Shown here piece after piece: positions 1 to 8,385 of a stretch of DNA of 64,000 bases (position 1 is the first letter of the stretch; the number at the start of each line of letters is the position of its first letter). The stretch covers positions 62,001 through 126,000 of the forward strand of contig CAZTAO010000004.1 of assembly GCA_964611645.1 (NCBI GenBank). The letters are read 5' to 3'. The notes beneath the pieces are model-generated. The model was not told the DNA's origin. It searched no databases and worked only from the letters and a program-made list of their open reading frames with translations. Source of the DNA: CAZTAO01 sp964611645 (GTDB lineage: Bacteria; Armatimonadota; UBA5829). The position numbers were made by a program, and so were the translations under genes.

Positions 1-523
1 GGATCACGCCGTTCTTGTCGATGAAGTAGAGCACTGGAATACCCTCTATCTTATAGGGTTTGCTGAGAACGCTGCCACCGAAATCCAGGCATACGGTATA
101 GCTTACTTGGTTGTTCTTCACAAACTTGTCAACAACAGACTTCTCTTCGTCCAGCGCCACACCGACAATTCTGACGGCTTTGCCCCTGAATGTCTCATTC
201 AGCTTGACCAGGTTGGGGATAACCTTCCGACACGGGGGGCACCACGTAGCCCACAGATCCAGGACCACGACACTCCCAGGTTTGCCAAAGCAACTAGACA
301 GCTTGAACGCCTTGCCATCCAGTGTCTTCAGGGTGAAGTCCGGAGCTTTTGTCCCCACGGCAAGTACCCCGGAGCCCGCACCGCCCTCAGTCGGACACGT
401 AGCGCCTGTAGCCTTGTTCGGTGCAACTGACCGGGATGTGGAGGTCTGCCGTGAACAACCCACCGGCAGAACCAGGAGAACCAGAACAGTAATGATCAAC
501 AGCAACAATGTTCGTCTTGACAT
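1..523 (-). CDS. TlpA/ResA-like thioredoxin lipoprotein (3' end off the window)
   Basis: Reading the minus strand from the ATG at 523 gives 174 codons that run off the left edge. The N-terminus has two Arg, a long Leu/Val/Ile stretch and PVGC (Cys23), a slightly degenerate lipobox, so a membrane-anchored lipoprotein facing the periplasm is likely. A low-complexity linker follows, then a thioredoxin-fold domain from about residue 55 (GTKAPDFTLKTLDG) with the redox motif WCPPC at residues 94-98 and the later strand GIPVLYFIDKNGV. This matches AhpC/TSA-Redoxin proteins of the TlpA/ResA type, which reduce disulfides outside the cytoplasm, for example in cytochrome c maturation. The substrate cannot be inferred from the neighbours. 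Confidence 0.88.
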   Translation of the reverse strand, partial: MSRRTLLLLIITVLVLLVLPVGCSRQTSTSRSVAPNKATGATCPTEGGAGSGVLAVGTKAPDFTLKTLDGKAFKLSSCFGKPGSVVVLDLWATWCPPCRKVIPNLVKLNETFRGKAVRIVGVALDEEKSVVDKFVKNNQVSYTVCLDFGGSVLSKPYKIEGIPVLYFIDKNGVI

Positions 524-693
524 AGTTTCAGTCCTTTCGTGCCTCTGGCAAGTCCCTTTCCGGGCAATCATATGCCTGAGTTGCAGCCGTCGGCTGCAAC
601 TGCATCCGACACATCGGGAGGTTCCACCCCCAACCTTCCCCACCCAGGGAGGGGATTCCTGCGTGACGATAGCCTAAAGTCGGGGACAGGGGG

Positions 694-3600
694 CTACTTT
701 CTGACTTGCGCCTCAACCCCGCCCAGCCGCAGCGGGGCTTCTCCCCAGATGCGGTATTGCGCCGCTACGCCTCGCTCGTCCTCGTCGGTCAGGCCGACAA
801 GTCGGAACTGCCTGACAACTCTGTCATCGCTTTGCATCACCCGATTGGTATAGTCCAGCCTTATCGGATAGCCATCGGGATATCGGGCGACCGAAGGTGT
901 AAGTTCATGAGCAGGCGAGTAGTCCACCCACGCAAGGTTCTCCCGGACTTCATCCATGCTCGCATAGAAGAACGCGCAGCCGTGCTTCTCCACGGGGTCC
1001 AGCACCGCCATCCAGCCTTGCTCCGGACGGTGCTCAAGATACCGGTTGCCGTAGACATCCGTATCATGCAAACGCACTCGCGTCGGCCGGCCGGCCACCG
1101 GGACCAGCAGGACATCGTTGGCGTCAGGCGTGCTACCAACCGTGGTGTAGAAAGTGTACTGAGTGCTCCACCTCCGGTCGGACCAAGGATACTCGATTCT
1201 CTGCTCGATGTCCAGCACCGGTGCATTGCCATACATCGCGTAGTAGTTGTCCACCTTGCCCCGGAAGGTAACCTGACCTGCCTGATTCTTCCACTCGAAC
1301 CGTGGCAGACTGACTTTGACTATCGACCTCAGCGGCCCTGAGATTATCCTCTCAGGTTTGCTCCAGATGGAGTCGCCTGACCAGGAGTTGGAGAAGAAGT
1401 AGTTGCCCCAGTTATTCCTGATGTGGGTGAAAGACTTGCCATCCAGACTGCATTCCGTGATCGCCCCCGCGCCGAAGTTGCTGATATCGTTGGCCGCGGT
1501 TATCTTCGCCGGCCCTTTGATCTGTACCGATAGCCGTCCATTGCTCATCACTGCATTGGCAATGTCGGTGCTTATCTCCTCGAACTTCACCGCTGCGGCA
1601 GGCCAGGCAGGTATCCCGGACGGTTTGGAATCATAGTAGAGATGGTAAGTCGCATCCTTACCCTTGGGCAGGCTCACCTCTATGACCAACTCATCGTCGT
1701 AATCCAACCGCCCGTTGCCCATGGCGAGGTAATGGCCGGTCCCGTCACGCTCGTCGACCTGTACCGGCTGCTCATTCTTGCCGCTGAACAGGTGCACCGA
1801 TCCCCACGCAAGGTCATTCAGGCCAGTCAGCTCATACAACTGCTTGCCGGCAAGAACCATCGGCTGATTGCTCACCGCAGGATCGTCCGCGTCGAACTTC
1901 ATCACCAACCGGTACCGACATCCCGCCACAGCCCAGTCGTTGGACTTCTTTTTCCCAACAAACACTACAGGCTTCGCCGGATCAAGCACTGCTCTGGCTG
2001 GCCCGAGCTGGTTATCGGGAGTGAGTTCCACCAAGTCAGGTTGGCCGCGCCTAGCGCCGGGTTCTGCAGGTCTGGAGTATTTCGAGCGGTCAGGAGCCGC
2101 AGGTGGCGACCACGGCTTGAGCGGAGCATGCGCGACTATCGCCGCCGAGCGCTTCGGTCCCAGCGCCGGATTCCTGTCGCCCGAAAGGATGTCAACCCCC
2201 TTCACCTGTACTGTGGGGCTACTCTGGCCAACGCTGTAGTAGAAGTAGCACGTGACTGAGGCGTCATCGCTGGTGATCTCAAAGTACCGCCCACCCGATT
2301 CCCGAGGCGCGAAGTGTTTCTCAAACACCGCCTGAAGACCCCGCGCATTCGCCAACTCCTTGAGCCTGTCATATACAAACAACTGCCACGTGGCATCATC
2401 AGGCTCTGTCTTGCCGCGATCCATCAGTAGAACCACACCTTTGCCGTAGTCCACCCTTGTCGCCGTAAACCCAGCCTGCTCCACCCGCCTGCCGCCGTTG
2501 ACCTGTTCATCTGTCAGGAATGACGGCGGCCTGTTGAACGTGGCTGCGACCCCGCCGGCAGTGACCCAATCCCTCAATCCCGGATGGTCGGAGCCATCCA
2601 GCAGCACCAGCTTGTATCTGCCCAGCCCGAATCCCTGCGCGTCCTCGTGATGGGCGCTGTCGAAGTCCTTGAGGAAGTAGCTGGGCACATCCCAACGGCT
2701 GCAGACCACGAAGACATCGGGCTTGTGCGCAAACACCGGCAGGCTGGAGAACGAGCCATACATCTTCTGCATAATCGCCCACAGGTCATCCCTGGCATAC
2801 TCGCGCGCAGGCTCCTCCCATAGGTGGATGATGTCGCTGCCGACGGCGTATATGCTCGTCAGCATTGCCCTGCGCGTGTTCACGTCCAGGTTGTCGCGCC
2901 CCACCCAGGTCATGAACTGGAAGGTCTTGTCGAAATCCAGGGCGCGGATAGTGCGGGCAAAGATGTAGTTCTGAAGCGGGGCGCTGTAGGCATTTGCCGT
3001 GAAGCCGTCGATTGTGTTGAGCATTGCAGGGGTGTCTGCCCATTGCACACCCCCGAAGCACGGCCCGTCCCAGGTTGTGGCCAGTATAGTCGGATACTTC
3101 TTCCGGATGTGCTCCGCAAACCGGATATTCGCCAGAGCCTGCACTCGCCGCCCGACCCATTTTCTGAAAGCTCCCCACTCCGGGCCGGTCCAGATCGACG
3201 CCTCAAACAGGTCATATCCGCTGAACCGTGTGAAGTCAGCGTTATGCCTTCGAAGCGGCAGAATCCACGGCCCACCGTAAGTGTCCCCCCCGCTGTAGCC
3301 GCTGTAGTATGGAGATGAGTAGCCGCCTTCGGTGTCATCGGAGTAGTCTTCCGGATTGCCGGGAACCAGGGCGTCTGTCGCAAACTGCCCGGCAGTCTCC
3401 TCCAGCATATGGACAGTATATATGTTCTCCGGCCCGATGGAATCTACGATTGGATCAACCACTTCCCGGAAGAAGTCCGACCTGATCTTGGCGTCCTGAG
3501 CAATGTTCGCCATCGAGAACCGTGACCAGCTCTTGGGAGATTCCGGCCCCCACCAGATCTGCACAATCAGCTTCTTCCCGGATCGTGCCAGCCGCGATGC

Positions 3601-3792
3601 AACCTCGCGAGTGCCTGTTCCGGGCCCGCCCATCTGCACGCCGACGTACTGCACCTCTGTCGCCTTCTCCAACCGCTGGAGCTGCTCTTCCGTGAAAACC
3701 AGGCCATTGTTGTAGACCATGCAGCCTACGTTGCCCGCGAACGCTGAGACCGACAGGAGAAGAAGAGCAATCGTCGTCATGATTAACTTCAT
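694..3792 (-). CDS. Large secreted glycan-related protein, glycoside-hydrolase-like N-terminus
   Basis: A 1032-residue protein with a clear signal peptide (Lys2, hydrophobic run, AFA cleavage site near residue 19). Residues ~20-400 look like a TIM-barrel glycoside-hydrolase-type region followed by a GATase-like segment (KPDVFVVCSRWDVPSYF), but I cannot assign a family or catalytic acids. Residues ~590-1032 form beta-rich domains whose end resembles the whole mature part of the protein encoded just upstream: compare PVQVDERDGTGHYLAMGNG with PFQVDHLDAAGHFVGEKDF, and the final segments QYRIWGEAPLRLGGVE and EYRAWESAAIKVGSVE. Its ATG overlaps the upstream stop (ATGA) and has an AGGAGG ribosome site inside the upstream gene, so the two are translationally coupled. 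Function unknown; extracellular polysaccharide handling is the inference. Confidence 0.8.
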   Translation of the reverse strand: MKLIMTTIALLLLSVSAFAGNVGCMVYNNGLVFTEEQLQRLEKATEVQYVGVQMGGPGTGTREVASRLARSGKKLIVQIWWGPESPKSWSRFSMANIAQDAKIRSDFFREVVDPIVDSIGPENIYTVHMLEETAGQFATDALVPGNPEDYSDDTEGGYSSPYYSGYSGGDTYGGPWILPLRRHNADFTRFSGYDLFEASIWTGPEWGAFRKWVGRRVQALANIRFAEHIRKKYPTILATTWDGPCFGGVQWADTPAMLNTIDGFTANAYSAPLQNYIFARTIRALDFDKTFQFMTWVGRDNLDVNTRRAMLTSIYAVGSDIIHLWEEPAREYARDDLWAIMQKMYGSFSSLPVFAHKPDVFVVCSRWDVPSYFLKDFDSAHHEDAQGFGLGRYKLVLLDGSDHPGLRDWVTAGGVAATFNRPPSFLTDEQVNGGRRVEQAGFTATRVDYGKGVVLLMDRGKTEPDDATWQLFVYDRLKELANARGLQAVFEKHFAPRESGGRYFEITSDDASVTCYFYYSVGQSSPTVQVKGVDILSGDRNPALGPKRSAAIVAHAPLKPWSPPAAPDRSKYSRPAEPGARRGQPDLVELTPDNQLGPARAVLDPAKPVVFVGKKKSNDWAVAGCRYRLVMKFDADDPAVSNQPMVLAGKQLYELTGLNDLAWGSVHLFSGKNEQPVQVDERDGTGHYLAMGNGRLDYDDELVIEVSLPKGKDATYHLYYDSKPSGIPAWPAAAVKFEEISTDIANAVMSNGRLSVQIKGPAKITAANDISNFGAGAITECSLDGKSFTHIRNNWGNYFFSNSWSGDSIWSKPERIISGPLRSIVKVSLPRFEWKNQAGQVTFRGKVDNYYAMYGNAPVLDIEQRIEYPWSDRRWSTQYTFYTTVGSTPDANDVLLVPVAGRPTRVRLHDTDVYGNRYLEHRPEQGWMAVLDPVEKHGCAFFYASMDEVRENLAWVDYSPAHELTPSVARYPDGYPIRLDYTNRVMQSDDRVVRQFRLVGLTDEDERGVAAQYRIWGEAPLRLGGVEAQVRK

Positions 3793-5105
3793 GGCTTCCT
3801 CCTCTCAACGCTGCCGACCTTGATCGCCGCCGACTCCCACGCCCGGTATTCCCGTGCAACACTATCAGGCTTTTCGCTGCCCATCGCAATCACCCTGAAT
3901 CGGTGCCGCAAGATAGTCGGAGGCTGTAGACCCGTGTAGGAGAATGACATCGAGTTGTTCATCTGCCACATAGCCCATCCGGCGCTGAATCCCAACTGAC
4001 CCGAGGGTGTGGCATTCGCATCACGTCCAGTCCCGTAGAACACCGCCAGACCCAGCTTGTCTTTCTCATTGACCCAAGCATACCAGCCGTCATTCACGCT
4101 TGGAGTCTCCACCAGACCCCCAACGCCATCAAGTCGGCCATCCGGGGTCAGTGGTATGCTCTTGTCGGTCAGGACAACCCGCCGGGGCGTGCCCGAAGAG
4201 CCGTCCAGCAGAACATCGTCCAACTGGGGTCTGTGGCCGAGGACAAGCCTGTCGGAGTAGGTTCCGACCCATTCACCTTTGGCTGCCGTGCACTCGATCA
4301 CATCCTCCACGTCGTATACAGGCACTCCTGCGAGCATAGAGAAGTATCGCGTTACATCCGCATTCAGAGCCACCGATCCATCCGCAGCCTTGATAGTAGA
4401 GTCCAAACAGGATGTGCTCACAATCTTCCTCACTGGCCCATTCACCACCAGCTTCACGGCGCTCCACCGATTCTCCGGTCCGGATGGGAACGGGCAGGAA
4501 TTCATGACCACGCTCCAGTTGCTGCCCTGCCCGGTCATGGAGCGCCCTTTCCAGGTCAATCCAACCACCGACGCCTGCCCGTAGTTCGCGGGCAGGGCTG
4601 CCGAGAGATCCAGAAGCCCCGTGCCCTGCACGTTCGTAGTCAGCCCACCGCTCGAAAGCCTGTAGTGGGATTGGCTGTTGCGGGTGGCTGTTGCGGACAC
4701 ACCAGAGGGGAATTGCGGCGGGGGCATCGGAGTCTTGCTCATATAGAGGTATAAGACGCTGCGGGTCTTTGCCGGGGCCACAAACACTATCTCGTCCTGA
4801 GGGTCCAGGCTGAAATCCTTCTCACCAACGAAATGCCCGGCGGCATCGAGGTGATCCACCTGGAACGGTACGGGGTTTCCGTTGGCCACCAGCCGCAGCG
4901 AACTCAGCAGATACCCGGCCCCCGCTGCCTTCCCGGCGATATCGCCCCAGCGGATGATAACAGGCCGCTTCGGCAACACCCCCTCCGCAGCCTCAACCGT
5001 GACCGAAATCCGGGCCTCCCAACGCGCATCCCACCACTTTTCTACAGCAGTAGCGGGGGTGGAGAGACAGAATAGAGCTACCAGACCCAGCATCAGATGT
5101 TTCAT
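3789..5105 (-). CDS. Secreted protein, paralogous to the C-terminal half of the next gene
   Basis: 438 residues with an N-terminal signal peptide (hydrophobic core, cleavage near ATA at about residue 20). The mature part begins EKWWDARWEARISVTVEA, a pattern seen in beta-sandwich domains of secreted proteins, and continues as beta-rich sequence without a recognisable catalytic motif. It aligns by eye with the C-terminal ~440 residues of the following gene, so that gene looks like a catalytic or binding module fused to a copy of this protein. The ATG has AGGGGA 5 bp upstream, and the stop overlaps the next start by 4 bp. Probably binds or processes an extracellular glycan; no EC activity can be named. 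Confidence 0.78.
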   Translation of the reverse strand: MKHLMLGLVALFCLSTPATAVEKWWDARWEARISVTVEAAEGVLPKRPVIIRWGDIAGKAAGAGYLLSSLRLVANGNPVPFQVDHLDAAGHFVGEKDFSLDPQDEIVFVAPAKTRSVLYLYMSKTPMPPPQFPSGVSATATRNSQSHYRLSSGGLTTNVQGTGLLDLSAALPANYGQASVVGLTWKGRSMTGQGSNWSVVMNSCPFPSGPENRWSAVKLVVNGPVRKIVSTSCLDSTIKAADGSVALNADVTRYFSMLAGVPVYDVEDVIECTAAKGEWVGTYSDRLVLGHRPQLDDVLLDGSSGTPRRVVLTDKSIPLTPDGRLDGVGGLVETPSVNDGWYAWVNEKDKLGLAVFYGTGRDANATPSGQLGFSAGWAMWQMNNSMSFSYTGLQPPTILRHRFRVIAMGSEKPDSVAREYRAWESAAIKVGSVERRKP

Positions 5106-5109
5106 ATTC

Positions 5110-5155
5110 GTCCCCTACGTCCTATTTGTCCCATATATCCCATCTGTCGTATCCC
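5110..5155. repeat. Intergenic 12-bp-period CCTAT/GTCCTAT repeat
   Basis: The short gap between two minus-strand genes is filled by units such as TCCTATTTGTCCCATATATC with a period of about 10-12 bp. The same family recurs near 32.63-32.76 and 44.31-44.35 kb. Confidence 0.6.
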
Positions 5156-5159
5156 GCGC

Positions 5160-6305
5160 TTACCGCTCAAGAAGGAAACTCAACCCCACAACCACCTGGT
5201 CCACTGTCCCGTAGCCGTCGTCGTTGCCGTCGTGGCCTACTATGAGGATCTCGCCATTCTGCATCTGGACAGATCTGGGGTAGCTGTGGGCGGCGGGCCA
5301 GTTGAACTGTTGGCCGATTGTGCTGGGCTCGAGTTCGAGGTCGGTCCAGGTCTTGCCTTCATCGGTGGTGCAGGAGATGGCCGGGGTTGCGATATGCAGA
5401 ACCGCGCCTTCCTTCACCTTGAGCATCTCCGGGTGGCCGCTGTGCTCGAACGGTGCCATCGTGACAACCGTCGGCTCCCAGGTATCGCCTTTCTTCACCA
5501 GTCGGGTCTGCCTGCGGTCCTGGCCGGGGTCTCTGGTGTCAAACGTGGGCATGGTTTCCGCACGGATCACAGCAAGGAGGTCACCGTTGTCGAGTTCCGC
5601 GAAGTCGAACTCCTCGCCGGTGAACTCACGTTTCTGAGCATCCGACACCAGCGGGATCGGGCCCTGCCAACTCCTGCCGGAATCGTCGGACACAAACAGC
5701 GCCTGGATGCAGTCTCGGAACCAGCCGCCGCGGGTGTTGTGCTCCGGGTCGAGCCGCATGTAGCCGCCGCCGGTAATCACCCGACCGTCCCTCAGCACCC
5801 GGACCCGCTTGGGCCAGAAGATGTAGTCGGGGTTGGTGTTGATAAGTTCGGGGCCGGACCACGTGAGCGCGCCATCGGTGGAGCGCTGCATGTAGCCGTC
5901 GTAGGGTACATCGTGGTAAGGCAGATATGGCCCCCATACCCCCCGGAGTATAGTGCCGACAGGCAAGGCATCCTCGGCTTCACAGGTGGCGCCGTTCATG
6001 CAGGTGGTGAAATGGTCGCTGCTGACCCGCTCCCACGTCCTGCCGAAGTCGGTCGATCTCAGGTGGACATTCTCCATATCCAGCCCGGTCATATCATACG
6101 CATCGAGGTGACCTTCCGGGGGCCAGTCGAGCCTTTTCAGAGCCTCTGGTGTGCCACGCGGCCTGCCCATAATTGGGCCGGTTGCCTGCGTAAGCGACAC
6201 CATCACGCTGCCGTCAGGCATATTCCAGCACCCAACCCAGCAGGTGAACCCCGGATACTGCGGGGAGTGGTATATAAACGAACGTCTCTGATCGCGGACT
6301 CTCAT
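5160..6305 (-). CDS. Sialidase-like BNR/Asp-box protein
   Basis: 381 residues, predicted six-bladed beta-propeller of the sialidase superfamily. Four Asp boxes (S-x-D-x-G-x-T-W type) are visible: TDFGRTWERV, STDGALTWSG, SDDSGRSWQG and TTDEGKTWTD. The N-terminal R-S-F-I-Y-H-S-P region fits the first strand of family members annotated exo-alpha-sialidase or BNR repeat hydrolase. No signal peptide is seen, so it may be cytoplasmic or exported by another route. It lies at the end of the minus-strand exopolysaccharide operon, 26 bp after the acetyltransferase, and upstream of the two secreted glycan-related proteins, so a role on sugars is likely; true sialic-acid cleavage is not shown because the Arg triad cannot be assigned with confidence. 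Confidence 0.82.
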   Translation of the reverse strand: MRVRDQRRSFIYHSPQYPGFTCWVGCWNMPDGSVMVSLTQATGPIMGRPRGTPEALKRLDWPPEGHLDAYDMTGLDMENVHLRSTDFGRTWERVSSDHFTTCMNGATCEAEDALPVGTILRGVWGPYLPYHDVPYDGYMQRSTDGALTWSGPELINTNPDYIFWPKRVRVLRDGRVITGGGYMRLDPEHNTRGGWFRDCIQALFVSDDSGRSWQGPIPLVSDAQKREFTGEEFDFAELDNGDLLAVIRAETMPTFDTRDPGQDRRQTRLVKKGDTWEPTVVTMAPFEHSGHPEMLKVKEGAVLHIATPAISCTTDEGKTWTDLELEPSTIGQQFNWPAAHSYPRSVQMQNGEILIVGHDGNDDGYGTVDQVVVGLSFLLER

Positions 6306-6331
6306 TTCAAAGCACTTCCTTCATTCTACTT

Positions 6332-6967
6332 CTAGTCCAGTGTGATACCCAGATATGGCGCATCGATGAGGCCTGTTTCGCACTTGAGGTCGTGAATACT
6401 GCAGATCACCCTGCCGGGGTTGCCCACCACAACGGAACCCGCGGGGATATCCTTGGTGATTACTGCGCCCGAGCCGATCACCGAGTAGGCACCTAACTCC
6501 ACGAAGGGGAGTATGGTCACGTTGACCCCGATCTTTACCCCCCGGAGTATCTTTGGCCCTTTCATACATTCCGAAGAACACTCGCAGCCGGGGTGGATAT
6601 CGTTGGCAATTGTGACCCCAGGCGCCATGAACGCGTCGTCCTCGACCAGCGTAAACTGCGCCACGTAGCAGTTGCAGTGTATCTTCACGTTGTTACCGAT
6701 GTTGCAGCCATAGTCGATGGTGGTGTTGTTCCACACTGCGAAGTGGTCGCCGATAGCATTCTCTTCCCGAATCACCACCCCGTGCCCGGTTTGCAGATGC
6801 GAACCTATCTTACTGCCCGCATAGATCACGGTCCCTATGCGGATTCGCGCATTGTCGCCGATGGTGAGGGCAGTGTCTTTGATCTTTCTGCCTGTCATGT
6901 ACCCGAGAATCGCGCCATCGTCTACCTCTGAGCCAACTCCGACAATTACTCTACCTTTATCGCTCAT
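6332..6967 (-). CDS. Hexapeptide-repeat sugar acetyltransferase (WbpD-like)
   Basis: 211 residues made almost wholly of hexapeptide repeats, predicting a left-handed beta-helix that trimerises and uses acetyl-CoA. The segments NTTIDYGCNIGNNVKIHCNC, VEDDAFMAPGVTIANDIHPG and the ending SVIGSGAVITKDIPAGSVVV-GNPGRV are typical of UDP-amino-sugar N-acetyltransferases such as WbpD/WlbB; His in the NDIHP loop is a plausible catalytic or substrate residue. The ATG has GGAGGAGGG 6-7 bp upstream, within 1 bp of the CapK-like gene's stop, so it is the end of the exopolysaccharide operon's biosynthetic part. Likely acetylates a nucleotide-linked sugar in the cytoplasm. Confidence 0.85.
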   Translation of the reverse strand: MSDKGRVIVGVGSEVDDGAILGYMTGRKIKDTALTIGDNARIRIGTVIYAGSKIGSHLQTGHGVVIREENAIGDHFAVWNNTTIDYGCNIGNNVKIHCNCYVAQFTLVEDDAFMAPGVTIANDIHPGCECSSECMKGPKILRGVKIGVNVTILPFVELGAYSVIGSGAVITKDIPAGSVVVGNPGRVICSIHDLKCETGLIDAPYLGITLD

Positions 6968-6968
6968 C

Positions 6969-8366
6969 TCAACCCTCCTCCGATTTCTGTTGAAACTCGT
7001 TCTCAGGCAGCCCCGCCGCCTTCATGCCGGACTTCGAGACAAACACCCGTCGCTTACCGCCGGGAATAGCCGGAATCACATCGACAAATACATACCGCAA
7101 CAGGACATCAGGCCCCACAATCTCACGCAGTTCCCTGTCGAGATCGGCCTTGCGTATATCGAAGGCCGGGCCTCTTACCAGGGTCAGCACAAACTCGTCG
7201 GCCTTCTCCTGAGTAACCTGCCACCCGGTCACCGCATCGGCAAAGCGGGTCAGCAGAACGCTGAAAGTGTGCGAGATGATCACCCGTCCGGAGGGTGTTA
7301 TCCCGACATCGGTGAGCCGTCCGTATATGCGCTTGAGCAATGGCAGCGACCGACTGCACCCGCAGCGCTCGTCGGACCACTCGGCAACATCCTGCAGATT
7401 GTAGCGAATGAACGGCATCGAATACGCGTTCAGGTCGGTAATCACAACCTGGCCCATTACCCCCGGGGGCACCGGGACCCCGTTCTCGTCGACAATCTCC
7501 ACGAGGCAGTTTTCCGCATTGATGTGATAGCTGCCCTGGTCGCATTGCCCTGCGATCTCCGCCGAATCTCCACCGTAGGCGTCGAATACACGGCAGTGAA
7601 AGGCCTTCTCTATCGCTTCCCTCTGGTTGTCGAACAGGGTCGAGCCGGTGGTGCAGGCAGACTTCACGTGGACCTCCATGCCCTCCTGCAGCGCGGTCTC
7701 GGCCAGGTGGTGGAGGCTGCTTGCGTAACCCCGGATCATCACTGGCCTGAAGTCTCTGATCCTCTTCACATATCGAACAGCGAGTTCACGGTCGATGAGT
7801 CGCGTGGAGAGTTGCAGCATCCCCGAGAGCCTCTCCTCGACCGCCGCGCCCACCCCCCGTGACTTGAGCGCCCCGATCGGCTTAGCTGCCAGAATCACCG
7901 ACCTGTCCCCGGGATGCCAACCCGCCCAAGCCCAGTATCTGAATAGAGATGCCCACTTGTAGGCCTTCTCTTCCGGGCTCATCACCAGTTTGAAAGGCTC
8001 GCCCGTTGAGCCACTGGTAGCTTCCTCGGTAAGCCTGGTACGGTCGAAAGCCGAGGAGATCACCCCGTCGGGGTAGTTTGCCCGGATGATCTGCTTTGAG
8101 AGGATGGGAAGCTTGGAGTAGTCGTCCAGACCTCGGATTTCCGAGGGCGAGATGCCGTGCGCGTCAAAGAGTTGTCTGTAGAAAGGCACGGTCTCGTATG
8201 CGTGTCGTACAAGCCTGACCAGCTTCTCGGACTGCAGAGCCCGCAACCAATCCTCCGGCCACCACTGCGAGCGGTTGAGTTCGCGCAACTTTGCGCTTAC
8301 CGGCCAGCCGATCAGTCTGCCTACAATCGGCATACCAATGCTGCCGACAAGGAGCCTTCGGATCAA
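6969..8366 (-). CDS. CapK/PaaK-type adenylate-forming enzyme (copy 2)
   Basis: 465 residues from a TTG start at 8366. That TTG has GGAGG six bases upstream, lies 19 bp after the stop of the preceding paralog, and aligns with the paralog's own TTG start (both begin I-R-R-[LF]-L-V-G-S-I-G-M-P); the longer reading back to 8543 would overlap the paralog by about 158 bp and is rejected. It belongs to the phenylacetate-CoA ligase / coenzyme F390 synthetase / CapK family: the adenylation loop EEATSGSTGEPFKL, YGGDSAEIAGQC, and TDLNAYSMPFIRYNLQDVAE are visible, as is a C-G-C pair near residue 335. Such genes are common in capsule and exopolysaccharide clusters, where their substrate is unknown. Tandem duplicate of the next gene upstream. 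Confidence 0.87.
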   Translation of the reverse strand: MIRRLLVGSIGMPIVGRLIGWPVSAKLRELNRSQWWPEDWLRALQSEKLVRLVRHAYETVPFYRQLFDAHGISPSEIRGLDDYSKLPILSKQIIRANYPDGVISSAFDRTRLTEEATSGSTGEPFKLVMSPEEKAYKWASLFRYWAWAGWHPGDRSVILAAKPIGALKSRGVGAAVEERLSGMLQLSTRLIDRELAVRYVKRIRDFRPVMIRGYASSLHHLAETALQEGMEVHVKSACTTGSTLFDNQREAIEKAFHCRVFDAYGGDSAEIAGQCDQGSYHINAENCLVEIVDENGVPVPPGVMGQVVITDLNAYSMPFIRYNLQDVAEWSDERCGCSRSLPLLKRIYGRLTDVGITPSGRVIISHTFSVLLTRFADAVTGWQVTQEKADEFVLTLVRGPAFDIRKADLDRELREIVGPDVLLRYVFVDVIPAIPGGKRRVFVSKSGMKAAGLPENEFQQKSEEG

Positions 8367-8385
8367 GCTCCACCTCCGGCTACTG

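Noticed and set aside
5097..6335. 412-codon open frame on the plus strand
   Set aside because: Antisense to the sialidase-like gene, which has four clear Asp boxes; the plus frame has none of the marks of a real protein.
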